62,000 nt of DNA from Symbiodinium natans. Lineage: Eukaryota > Sar > Dinophyceae > Suessiales > Symbiodiniaceae. Below are positions 23,401 through 31,056 of this stretch, in pieces (position 1 is the stretch's first letter; the number at the start of each line of letters is the position of its first letter). The DNA is taken from assembly GCA_905221605.1 (NCBI GenBank), contig CAJNDS010000180.1:332501-394500 (forward strand). Direction: 5' to 3'. The notes under the pieces were generated by a model that saw nothing but the letters and a program-made list of their open reading frames with translations, made no database searches and was not told the origin of the DNA. A program made the translations under genes and the position numbers.

Positions 23401-26400
23401 TGTTTTCTCGCACAGGACTAGACGTGCAAAAACAGGACATCGCCTAGCATAGCCAGCATGTCATTTTAATCGGTATTTACGAGGGTTTGTATAGGGACAA
23501 AGCAAAACCTAGATCATGGGGGGGGGGTGACCATATATATATACATATATACCCCCAAAACCCTGGCAGTACGCAGTATACGGGGTATAGTAGCGGCTTC
23601 CGAAATATTTAGGCGGGGTATCCGCTTCATGGGGTTCCTACAAGTATAGGGTCGTGGTGTATCGGCGGTACCCCTGTTGTAGGAAGGACAAATAGGGAGG
23701 TTCTCAAAGTTATTGTCCGTCCCTTCTGGACATGCTGTTAGAACACGGAGCTTTGCACGAATAAGGACATCCACAACAACGGTGGCCATGCCGTACTTAG
23801 TCAAATGCCGTAGTGACTCTCCCATCTGAGTGGAGACTGCTTTCCGCAATGTCCGCTTAATTGAGGTCCTACTCCAATGGCCGGACACTGAGCTTCCACT
23901 ACTGAACCTTCAGGCATGTATCGTCGCACACGTTGTGTGCAGGTATCCGAATATATCTAACGTGGCGACCTCGAAAAACTGAAGTCGATGCTCCAGAGGA
24001 TCTTTCTTCCAGAAAAGAGGGTCTGCAGTTGAGCCCTCGCCCTTAGAAAAAAGGGTTTAGGGTTTAGGATGTAGGGTTTAGGGTTCAGTGTTAGCAATAT
24101 CTCAGGCGACCTGGTAGCCCTTGGATGTCAACGTCTCCGAGTGCTTGAGCAGCCGAGCTGGCATTCAGCCATACGTCGTCCCTGGGACGGTGACTTTGCA
24201 ATGGGTCTTCTCCAGCACAAAATGCAGGTCCGTGCGCATGATGGCCAGTTCCTCGCCCTAAACCCTGAACCCGAAACCCTAAGAAAGACCTTTCAGCTCT
24301 TCTTTTACTTCGAGAATAGTTTTTAAAATCGACCGTCCTTCTGCACTCGTTCCCTCTGGCGGCCCGGAAGTCTGTTCACTTGCAGTGTTTTAAATAGCCC
24401 GTATCATAGGGTACTTGGAGCTTAGGGTTCTTGGGGTTTTGGGTTCCTGGGGTTTAGGGTTCTTGGGGTTTAGGGTTCTTGGAGTTTAGGCTTCAGATTG
24501 TCGAACCCTTTCCCGGCTGATGGCGGTCTTAGGGGGCTTGTGCCTTGCAGTGCCTCTTTCGCAGTATGCGATACTCTTCGGGATACCCTACATGCGCACC
24601 CTCCACCCCAAACCCGAAAGCCCCACGAGCCAAAAACACAACCCTAAACCCTAAACCCCAAACCCTAAACCCCAAATCCTAAACCCTAAACCGTAAACCC
24701 TAAACCCCTGGCCCAGGCAGGGTGCCTGTAGGGTTGTGCGGGGCGGACGCCAGGTTCGATCTCTTGAGGCCTGATATTGCTGGGGGTGTTGAGGGATGGT
24801 TCCGACCTCAAATGAGCAGGTTAGGGTTTAGGGTTTAGGGTTTAGGGTTTAGGGTTTAGGGTTTAGGGTTTAGGGTTTAGGGTTTAGGGTTTAGGGTTTA
24901 GGGTTTAGGGTTCAGGGTTCAGGGTTCAGGGTTCAGGGTTCAGGGTTGTTCGAAGTTGCCCAAATCACGAGGGGAGGGGGGGGTGGGGGGTTTGCTTAAT
25001 CGAGGTCTTGGCTTTGAGGAAGGGCTTCTGAGGCTCTGGCATTTCCGAATTCCGAAGGGCGAAGTTCCAAAGTACCCGGAGCAGGGCTGCGGCTCCCTTA
25101 ACTTAAGGAAGTCGCAGGGCTTGATGGGTTCAGGGTAAAGCGTTCTCAGAGTCTGGGGTTCCAAAAAGGGTATGACGTTCCGGAGTCCTCCCAGCTTCGA
25201 TTCAGATCGATGGGGCATAGTTCGTCCCTTGATCTGAACTCCCTGAAGCCCCAGTCGCCACAGGACTGAGCAACCGTAAGCCATCATAAGCCCCGACGTG
25301 CCAGTGAACAGTCCCTAGAATACCCTTCTGCAAAAAGCAAAGGTCAGTACACACACACACACAGAAACCATCTTTTGATTCCCTCAAAACCCTAAACTGG
25401 ATTGGATCCCGGCCTTTGTGCAAGTGTGTGCGTCGAAGCCGGCTCTCTCGTTTTAGGCTGGAGACTTTTTCGGCCCGGACCTGGCCGCCGATGAGCGCGC
25501 CTTTGCGGCCACAGTGGCTCTTGACAGGGGGTTTAGGGTTTAGGGTTTAGGGTTTAGGGTTTAGGGTTGGGCTGTTGCATCATGGCGTGGGAACTGTCAA
25601 TTAAGCCTAGGAAGTCTCAAAAGTCATCGTCCTCCACCCTTTTGAAAAACCGCAGCCCCCAAAACGCGGCCGTAAGCCCTACTACCAGTACCATCTTTGA
25701 GCCAGGGCCACTCCTGAATCTGAAGCGTCCACGCCTTAGGGACACGTTGGTGCTGGAAGGACCCTAAACCCTAAACCCTAAACCCTAAACCCTAAACCCT
25801 AAACCCTAAACCCTAAACCCTAAACCCTAAACCCTAAACCCTAAACCCTAAACCCCCTGCGCCCGGAGTTTCGATGCAGAAGCTCGACTGAGCCCCTGGT
25901 GTAGACCCCTAAACCCTAAACCCTAAACCCTAAACCCCAAACCCTAAACCCTGGACATGGCTCCAGTTAGTGCCCACCTTCGAGCTGCAGAGCAATTTCT
26001 CTGCGATTTTCTTTCGGGGGTGAGCGTTTTACCCTCATTCCCTAAGAACCAGACCGTACTGTTGGTTAGTCCTATATACCCTTTAAGGGACCCTAAACCC
26101 TAAACCCTAAACCTTAAAGGTATCTCATTCCCTCATTCCCTACGAACCAGCAGTAAGAGACCGAGGAGTCGTCGCTTGCAGTGACGACGTCCGCGTGTGC
26201 AGCCGCTGGGCGGGGAAGAGACGAAGTTGAGCCTCATTAGAGGTCATGGGTTTTGAAGGCTTTTATGTGGTTTGGGGCCTTCAGGGCCTTCAAGGCCTTT
26301 AGGATGTAGGGTTTATAGGGTTTAGGGTTTACGGTTAGGGTTTATGGTTTAGGGTTTAGGCCCTAAAGTGCAGAGCCTGGGTTCAAAAAAAGGCTTTAGG

Positions 26401-29400
26401 GCCCTTAGGGTGTTATGAGGGTGCTAGGCTCTGAGAGTTTTGCTGAGTCTTTCCGGCCAGGACATCGTAGCCCGATGCCAAAGGGCATAAGGGCATAAGG
26501 GTGGGACATCAACTTCAAAGGAAGTCCCTAAGCCCGAAAGTGTTCTAAAACAGACAGCCACCGGACCTGCGAAGCGCTGCACCCTAAACCCTAAACCCTA
26601 AACCCAAACCCCAAACCCCAAACCCTAAGCCCTAAACCCTAAACCCTAAACCCTAAGCCCTAAACCCTAAACCCTAAACCCTACTTGTAGCATAGGGCGC
26701 CCTGCAGGCTTCACGAACGAAGGCCAAACATCAATCGGACCCGCGGCTGCACACATCTGGCTGGTTCTTCGTAGGGAAGGAGGGACTGAGGTACCCTGCA
26801 TAATCCCTTTTAGGATTAAGGGTTTTAATTCCCTCATACCCTACTCAAAGAACCAGGGGATATATCTTTTTGGGGATTCCTTTTATTTTTGTTTATATAA
26901 AACCCAAGAGGATATTTTAAAAGATATTTTCATTTGTGTTCTAAGGGGAGTATAGGGGGGACATTGCTCCGCGTCGGCTGCGCAGCAGTTGGCATGACCA
27001 AGCGCAGAGCAGGGTATAGGCGTTGTTGGAGCGTCAGCGAATGCCAAGGCTTCTTGCTGAACTCCAGAACAAACGGATGACTTTTCCATTTATCAAGTAG
27101 CGCCTGTTCGCTCGAGCCGGCTGCTGTCAGTAGAAAAGTGGCATCTTCTCACCTGCGGCACACTACACTTGAACAGACATTTTCCGCCAACGGCCTTCCT
27201 TACTCAGGCTCTGCCAAGAGCTGTTCAAGCCCTGACTCTACTTGGAGGTTCGGGGTACGTATTCACTAATTACAACAATGATAACTGTACTTGCTACCCA
27301 CTTAGAAGCGCCTTAAGTGCCCTGATATGGTGATAATTTGGGTTATAAGTACAGTTAATATGGGGTGAATAAGCACAAGCACCATGAATCTCCAAGATAT
27401 GGCCCTGAATACTACCGTCACCCGTGGATACCCCTTTACACTCTCCCTGAGGTGAAGTTGGAGGTTTCGGGGTAGACTCCAACATCTCAGGTGTGGCCCT
27501 TCAGGCCCTAATATGGTCATAATTTGGGTTATAAGTACAGTTCTAATTGGGTGAATAAGTACCCTGAACCTTCAAGTAGTCATTGCGCACGATCCAGGGG
27601 CCGAGTGGGAACGCTTGAGGGCATGTGCCTTGCACGTCTGTCGAGTCATGCCCGCACTTTGTGCGTTCAATAAATTTCCTCGACAGTTGCAGCTGTACAG
27701 ACCATTGCAGACCTCACGCGCCTCACGTCGCAGGCTTTGCTCTGCGAGTTTGGGTTCAGGTGAACGTGGCGAACTAGAAGCCAGAGTAGGCCCTTATTCC
27801 CTGTTTTTCGAGTTTTAGGCTCCCCTTTACAGTAAGCCCTTTTAAACTCAAAGAAGGGCGCCCTTCTTATTCCTATGTTACTCTTGGGTGTCGTGAATGA
27901 CCGGATGGTGGTGATGGTGATGGTGATGTCGCAAAAGCCTGAGTGTCACTGTCCAGCCTCTTGGTTGACATGGTGGGAGACAGCTACTGTCAAGTCCTCA
28001 TGTTGTTGTTTAAGGCACAGGCTCAGAAACGCATTGGACGGCGCTGGAGAAAAACAACCGCTGCCGAAAATCAGCAGTCCGAGTCGAGATGGGGTCCCGG
28101 GGCACTTGATTGGCAGGGGTGGCCAGAGCTGCAGCACAAAGTCAGAATCACATCTCCTGGCTACCAAAGCACATTTGCAAGAGATGTTTTTCCCTAAGCC
28201 CGAAACCCGAAACCCTAAACCCTAAACCCTAAACCCTACGAAACAAGAAGACGAGGGGCTTTTCTTGCCTCCGGGATCAGGCGTGACTATGTTGCGTGAT
28301 CCCACCCGCGAACCTTCAAGATGAGCCGCCATTCCACCAACAAACGCAAAGCTACTGTTTGCTTAAGAATCCCCAAAGGAATTTAGGGTTTAGGGTTTAG
28401 GGTGAAGGGTTTAGGGTTTAGGGTTTAGGGTTTAGGGTTTAGGGTTTAGGGACCGTGTACCAGCATGGGCTATGATACCCTATAACCCCCCAAAAAGACC
28501 CTTAATAGGGTTGATTATGGGGATTGTAGGGCCTAATAGCCCATGCTGGAAGGAATTGAAAACAAGACAATCCCCACATTCCCCTTTTAAGGCAGAATGT
28601 TTTTTTAATGTTTTGGGGTTTCTTAAGCAATTAATAGAAAGGACTCCGGGGAACGCGCGTGTTCTCCTGAAAAGCAACCCTGCAACGCAGAATCCCCCTC
28701 CAGCCCCAACCCGAAAAACAAAAAGCAAAAACCTGCAAAGCCAAGCATCCAAAACCCTAAATTTGGGATGTTCCCCCTTATACTAACAGTCCTTGGTAAA
28801 GATTAGAATACGGGGTACGATAATCCCCATTAAGGACTCTTAGTTTAAGGGGGAACATCCCAAAACCCTAAACCCACTGAGCCCCTCAGACCGAATTCCG
28901 CCCCTAAACCCTAAACCCTAAACCCTAAACCCTAAACCCTAAACCCTAAACCCTAAACCCTAAACCCTAAACCCTAAACCCTAGACCCTAGACCCTAGAC
29001 CCTAGACCCTAGATCCTAAACCCTAAACCCTAGACCCTAAACCCTAAACCCTAAACCCTAAACCCTAAACCCTAAACCCTCAGCCTCTGCGAGGTCTCTC
29101 CCCTCTTGCCGGGGCTATCGGTGAGCCGGGCGCAAAGATCCGTGCTTTGAAACGTTGCATAGCCCCCTTAGGATTTCTTTCCTTTATTCACAGAAACCCA
29201 AGAAGATACTATTTAAAGAACACATTTGTCCCGTATTGGGGTATACGGGTTGGGCAACTAATTCAACAGTCATAAGCCCCAAGCCTGCTTTTCCTTCCTG
29301 TGGGTTCGTAAAGAATGAAGGATCGGGGCTTTGCGAAGATTACGTTTATGACTATTCCTTCAATTCCCTACAAACCCGCAGAGTCTTCACGGGGTCAGCA

Positions 29401-31056
29401 GAGCGGACCCGAGAAAAAGTAGCTGATGCCACGCTAGAGCTTCGGGTCTGAGCCTTTTGTGTGTTTGGTGTTTTGACAGCATGACCTCGGCTTAGCAGTC
29501 GACAGATACCAGCTCGTTGGACGGTTGATAGCGAAACCACTGTAGGCAACAAAGTCCCGCACCCGTGCACAGAAACCTAAGCGAACTCATAATGCAAGAG
29601 CCTAAGTCAGCTGCCCTATTGAATGGTTACACTAGACCAGTAAAGCCCATGATAACTCAAACACGCCCTGCATATGGAATGTATCCCAAAAAAGGGGGTA
29701 CCCTACTCCTCTTTTCGGAAACCCCCATATGAGCAGGTCGAAATAACTTTTCGTCGTTTTTTTGGGGCAGTTTGTTTCTGAGGCTTCGCTCTTCCAGATG
29801 CTACGAAGCCATGGGCCGAAAACTCGGCAGGATTCTTCACGGCGTCGAATTTTGGGTCTCATTTTTGGAGACCTCTGTATCCTAGGTGGGATAAGGGGGA
29901 CCCTTAAAAGGGAACCCCTTCTGAACCCTCTTCTGGCTCTCTTAACAAGGGACCTTATTCAGAGGGTCTATATTCCCAAGGGTCCCCCTTATCCTGTCCC
30001 CTACTGTAGAAGGAGCCTGCGTCCCAGGATTTCAGGCATCTATGAGGGGACCCATATCCAGAACCCACCCCGTGTTTTGGGGGTTCAGGGTGGCTTATCC
30101 GCAATCGACAGTCGGATCATTATTCCCTCCTGGCTGCCCTACTACAGTACCACTTTGTCGTGACCTCCAAGATATTCCAGGGGCACGCGCAGGAACATGT
30201 GGCCCCTTTCGGCGAAACCTGAAGGACACTTGTGGGGTACTCGCCTTGCAACTTTGGAACGGCACTTTACAAGCAAAGGGGCTGTTGGCGGCTCGGATAT
30301 AATTAGCTCTTGTCAGACAAAGTCGTGTCACGTTCCCCTGCATGGGATTCGAGGCGACTCTCTGGAAGCGTAGCCGACTTGGTGGTTGGCCTCACCTGGA
30401 TGGCGTGCCTGGCCCAGTTTGAGAACAAGGTCAGGGAATCACCAAAGACTCATTGCACCCATACGCGCGAGTTGAGCGCATAGGAATCCAAGTCGGAACA
30501 GGCCGGGCACTTGACACTGGCCTGGTGTCGTTTGACGCTCATGACGATGGGCAGATGTCCAGCATTTGTTACTTGTCATATTGCTATGTGGTTGTACTAT
30601 GATCTGAATACTATATGTGCCAATTCTATGTTCTGATTTTTGGTTCGTACTCTTCTTACCGTTGGCCCGGAGTGCTACTCACCTAGCAGGCGGCTGGAAA
30701 GTCCGACTGTCAGAGTCAGAGCCGAAAAGACAGAGAGCTCCCTTATTCTGGCTGTTCTATCTGATCACTTCTCTAAGATAGCTTTTGGGCTCATTATACG
30801 GCGGCCCCTCTTGTGTAGGGTACCCCATAAAGGGACCATAACTTACAGAAGTGACCATCTGACTCTGTCGAGAGCATCGGACCTCCCAAGCCACCAGCCA
30901 GGTGGAGGAGAATGCTGCAGCCTCGCTGCCGGGGCTTCTGGGGAAGTTCGCTGTTTTTCAGGATACGGGGTGTCCGTTCCACCGTTGTAGAATTCGAAGC
31001 CCTGTCCGCCCCATCCAAATCCGCGAGCTGCGGCACGCGCAGAACCTTTCCTAGGC
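9988..31056 (+). CDS. Large multi-exon gene or genes of unknown product
   Basis: A series of + strand exon islands between the monooxygenase and the VPS13-like gene, listed individually. Phase-compatible chains are 12155>12983>13145>13452, 15232>19426>20028>20345>20555 and 25457>25971>26203>26708. The product is rich in Leu, Ala, Arg and Glu and looks helical. No domain is recognised. Two large repeats sit in its introns (15351-17528 and 20671-23551). Whether this is one gene, two, or a continuation of either neighbour cannot be decided from sequence. Confidence 0.4.
10080..10191. repeat. TTTAGGG array
   Basis: About 15 units, starting at the end of the 9988 exon candidate. Confidence 0.92.
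10416..10560. repeat. CCCTAAA array with CCCTACA and CCCTAGA blocks
   Basis: Three CCCTACA, then CCCTAAA, then four CCCTAGA, then CCCTAAA again. Confidence 0.9.
11113..11206 (+). CDS. Exon candidate
   Basis: CACAG acceptor. Reads TLKPLADIGARLLDERLRRN then QQSSQEAPP. The donor is the first GT of a TTTAGGG block. Confidence 0.42.
11411..11480 (+). CDS. Exon candidate
   Basis: CTTCAG acceptor. Reads AQEGRMLPQPSWQDLSGIVL then ARE. The donor is the GT of a TTTAGGG block at 11481. Confidence 0.42.
11922..12042. mobile_element. Family A MITE
   Basis: TTGGGATGTTCACCCTTAGA ... AAGGACTGTGAGCATAG ... ATCCCAA with a central poly-G run. Confidence 0.68.
12155..12282 (+). CDS. Exon candidate, long helical segment
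   Basis: GGTTCAG acceptor. Reads EVNQFVTHLQFKPTMKFSPG then VLVFLLEQAILGIWKSALDF. A GC donor (GCCCTT) leaves phase 2, matching the exon at 12983. Strong coding appearance, product unknown. Confidence 0.52.
12640..12765. repeat. TAC and CTG triplet tracts
   Basis: ACTAGTACTAGTACTACGAG, then CTGCTGCTGCTGCTGCTGCT. The open frame is Thr/Ser- then Cys-rich and probably not a gene. Confidence 0.8.
12873..12961. mobile_element. Family H MITE
   Basis: GTAGTTCTCTAAATTAGGGA ... GTGAGAACCTAATTTAGA. Confidence 0.6.
12983..13037 (+). CDS. Exon candidate
   Basis: AACAG acceptor. Joined to the previous exon it reads FLTRLQPPMQTALMATDEQL then GR. The donor is the GT of a TTTAGGG block. Confidence 0.48.
13036..13111. 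repeat. TTTAGGG array
   Basis: About 10 units starting at an exon end. Confidence 0.92.
13145..13259 (+). CDS. Exon candidate
   Basis: Phase-0 continuation reading KLHALFGGQRTDQPVRSYAQ then LVGRNQTWLALLRSAAALQ. The right border runs into a 17-base poly-G tract. The acceptor AAAG is weak. Confidence 0.5.
13452..13527 (+). CDS. Exon candidate
   Basis: Reads ARAAAGVTRISCVRRLRAFA then ALEEEL before a TAG and an AT-rich GGAATTATA repeat. The donor is unclear. Confidence 0.32.
13528..13650. repeat. AT-rich GGAATTATA short repeat
   Basis: Irregular tandem units of ATTATAGG and GAATTTATAGG; simple-sequence expansion. Confidence 0.7.
14285..14438. repeat. GA microsatellite region
   Basis: (GA)n with interruptions. 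ORFs of Glu/Arg or Leu/Ser here are repeat translations. Confidence 0.92.
14622..15002 (-). CDS. Unassigned minus-strand ORF (126 codons)
   Basis: Reads MLSSTHDKDFKSFLRDIWLR, then REFDFFDVRTKGRKTLQVPV. Balanced composition; this is one of the few long ORFs not made of simple repeats. It has no recognisable domain. It opposes the surrounding gene direction, so it could be a transposon relic. Confidence 0.3.
   Translation of the reverse strand: MLSSTHDKDFKSFLRDIWLRREFDFFDVRTKGRKTLQVPVRMPKKHCWLTGLDCLTNLIHADTDTWTFMIHVRIVDLTSRALSLVCSAHDPPEGRPPQGACVTESVCVRKRERWECGRKQDNKTNT
15034..15125. repeat. Nested hairpin with CATACTTC arms
   Basis: GGGTCCG outer arm against CGGACCC, and CCCATACTTC against GAAGTATGGG inside. 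Confidence 0.55.
15140..15187. mobile_element. Family D repeat, truncated at a CCCTAAA array
   Basis: GGTTTCCGAAATTAGGGGTA then CAGGGAATCCTAC, where CCCTAAA repeats begin. Confidence 0.55.
15232..15292 (+). CDS. Exon candidate with GTGAGG donor
   Basis: TTTTTAG acceptor. Reads VPVAEEAVRKWPHWKLATAS with a consensus donor GTGAGG at phase 0. It lies 60 bases left of the first poly-C element. Confidence 0.48.
15540..17060. repeat. AT-rich degenerate tandem repeats inside element 1
   Basis: ATGCGAATTTAGCTACTAG recurs at 15709, 15972 and 16267 (about 263 and 295 bases apart) with TTTGACTCAAGTGAATA blocks. A second unit (GGTTCTAC...ACCACTTATATACTA) recurs at about 16366, 16498 and 16959. Confidence 0.7.
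17094..17372. repeat. Large hairpin in element 1
   Basis: CCAAAA-rich left arm and TTTTGG-rich right arm. The core is AATTTTCCGGGACTCT against AGAGTCCCGGAAAATT, with a loop of about 23-26 bases between 17211 and 17236. Confidence 0.75.
17809..17930. repeat. 10-base tandem repeat (TTGTCTCCCT)
   Basis: Five perfect units followed by diverged units (TTCGTCTCCC, CTCGCCTCCC). The minus-strand ORFs here are repeat translations. Confidence 0.8.
18211..18331. mobile_element. Family D-related repeat
   Basis: AGGGTACCCCAAATAGTATA, GAATCCCCTTAAGGGAGCCC and TTTTCGAAAATCCCCATATG. Confidence 0.45.
18730..18880. repeat. CCCTAAA array with CCCGAAA and CCCTGAA variants
   Basis: Variants cluster at both edges and pure CCCTAAA lies in the middle. 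Confidence 0.9.
19291..19419. repeat. CCCTAAG/CCCCAAG variant array
   Basis: About 10 CCCTAAG units, then four CCCCAAG, ending six bases before an exon acceptor. Confidence 0.9.
19426..19515 (+). CDS. Exon candidate
   Basis: GCCAG acceptor right after a CCCTAAG array. Reads AFRSLMASAAPELRRTLEDA then AEQYGASFQE. GTGGGG donor, phase 0, in frame with the 15292 and 20028 exons. The intron to its left holds the whole first poly-C element. Confidence 0.52.
20028..20112 (+). CDS. Exon candidate
   Basis: AACAG acceptor. Reads TSEVVAEQEQGRQRVRRLLE then NVVSAEGK, ending in phase 1 at GTTGAG. Confidence 0.5.
20345..20438 (+). CDS. Exon candidate
   Basis: CTTGCAG acceptor. The frame set by the previous exon reads APATSHRRHSAVDLDHLLGT then VGIELLGNEG, ending at GTTCAG in phase 2. 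A second frame (THPPQAIGGIAQS...) is open but out of phase. Confidence 0.5.
20555..20612 (+). CDS. Exon candidate
   Basis: GCAG acceptor, in phase with the previous exon: RAEFLEGLLEVGRVGGQAVI. The right border is uncertain. The second poly-C element starts 60 bases further on. Confidence 0.42.
20840..22580. repeat. Tandem repeat (~75 b) inside element 2
   Basis: More than 15 diverged copies of a unit centred on CACACCCTAAGAAATCCTCT, then TCTGGGCTTCGTTCGTAAT. Examples start near 20842, 21018, 21268, 21990, 22300 and 22350. Confidence 0.75.
22717..23229. repeat. Half-kilobase palindrome in element 2
   Basis: Inverted arms of about 240 bases around a centre near 22970. CATGGAGCCGGGAGGCCGCC in the left arm reappears inverted at about 23158-23177. 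Both strands can be translated to the same 60-residue Lys/Phe-rich peptide, which confirms the symmetry. Confidence 0.85.
23514..23888 (-). CDS. Unassigned minus-strand ORF (124 codons)
   Basis: Reads MSGHWSRTSIKRTLRKAVST, then HLTKYGMATVVVDVLIRAKL. It begins just outside the right end of the second poly-C element and its C-terminal codons run into that terminal repeat. Function unknown. Confidence 0.28.
   Translation of the reverse strand: MSGHWSRTSIKRTLRKAVSTQMGESLRHLTKYGMATVVVDVLIRAKLRVLTACPEGTDNNFENLPICPSYNRGTADTPRPYTCRNPMKRIPRLNISEAATIPRILRTARVLGVYMYIYMVTPPP
24110..24260 (-). CDS. Possible minus-strand exon
   Basis: The minus frame reads GEELAIMRTDLHFVLEKTHC then KVTVPGTTYG before a TGA. 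It looks coding, but a + frame is also open. Confidence 0.22.
24551..24609 (+). CDS. Exon candidate
   Basis: CTTGCAG acceptor. Reads PLSQYAILFGIPYMRTLHP. No clear donor; followed by CCCTAAA-like sequence. Confidence 0.28.
24830..24948. repeat. TTTAGGG array ending in TTCAGGG
   Basis: About 12 TTTAGGG, then six TTCAGGG units. Confidence 0.9.
25457..25530 (+). CDS. Exon candidate
   Basis: TTTTAG acceptor. Reads AGDFFGPDLAADERAFAATV then ALDRG. The donor is the GT of a TTTAGGG block. Confidence 0.45.
25764..25855. repeat. CCCTAAA array
   Basis: About 13 pure units. Confidence 0.92.
25971..26019 (+). CDS. Exon candidate with GTGAGC donor
   Basis: Phase matches 25530. Reads AHLRAAEQFLCDFLSG and ends at a consensus GTGAGC donor. 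Confidence 0.45.
26203..26242 (+). CDS. Short exon candidate
   Basis: TGCAG acceptor, phase 0. Reads PLGGEETKLSLIR; donor GTCATG. Confidence 0.28.
26708..26770 (+). CDS. Exon candidate
   Basis: CCTGCAG acceptor, in phase with 26242. Reads FTNEGQTSIGPAAAHIWLVL; donor GTAGGG. Confidence 0.38.
27239..27578. mobile_element. Family B element, composite (340 b)
   Basis: Outer TACTTGGAGGTTCGGGGTAC and CCCTGAACCTTCAAGTA. The interior repeats GCCCT(A/G)ATATGGT and AATTTGGGTTATAAGTACAG twice (about 27315 and 27505), so two copies have merged. Confidence 0.65.
27785..27888. mobile_element. Family F MITE
   Basis: AGTAGGCCCTTATTCCCTGT ... TTAAACTCAAAGAAGG ... CTTATTCCTATGTTACTCTT. Confidence 0.66.
28763..28864. 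mobile_element. Family A MITE
   Basis: Near-intact inverted repeats: TTGGGATGTTCCCCCTTATA and TTTAAGGGGGAACATCCCAA. Confidence 0.75.
28903..29081. repeat. CCCTAAA/CCCTAGA array
   Basis: CCCTAAA, then five CCCTAGA, then CCCTAAA; about 180 bases. Confidence 0.92.
29668..29731. mobile_element. Family D-related repeat, short
   Basis: Inverted ends CATATGGAATGTATCCC and TTTTCGGAAACCCCCATATG flank GGGGGTACCC. Confidence 0.45.
29881..30004 (+). mobile_element. Family G MITE
   Basis: CCTAGGTGGGATAAGGGGGA then CCCTTAAAAGGGAACCCC ... GGTCCCCCTTATCCTGTCCC; inverted terminal GGGATAAGGGGGACC. Confidence 0.66.
30902..31056 (+). CDS. Exon candidate, border uncertain
   Basis: GCCAG acceptor. Reads VEENAAASLPGLLGKFAVFQ then DTGCPFHRCRIRSPVRPIQI up to a TAG. 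Other frames on both strands are open because of high GC. Confidence 0.28.

Larger units (their letters stand above)
20671..23551. mobile_element. Large element 2 with TA/poly-C terminal inverted repeats
   Basis: Left end: TATATATATATGCTCACC, a poly-C run, then ATGATCTAGGT. The right end is the inverted form: ACCTAGATCATG, a poly-G run, GTGACC, then ATATAT. The interior is AT-rich with about 75-base tandem units and a half-kilobase palindrome at the right. Only the outer TA/poly-C layout and internal plan are shared with element 1; inner terminal bases and tandem units differ. No coding capacity seen. Confidence 0.68.
26780..30900. other. Stretch with no confident exon
   Basis: Holds family B composite, F, A, D-related and G repeats and large CCCTAAA arrays. 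Several 60-115 codon ORFs (27875-28225 +, 28472-28786 +, 29155-29451 +, 30042-30302 +) have no clear splice context or family. Confidence 0.4.
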
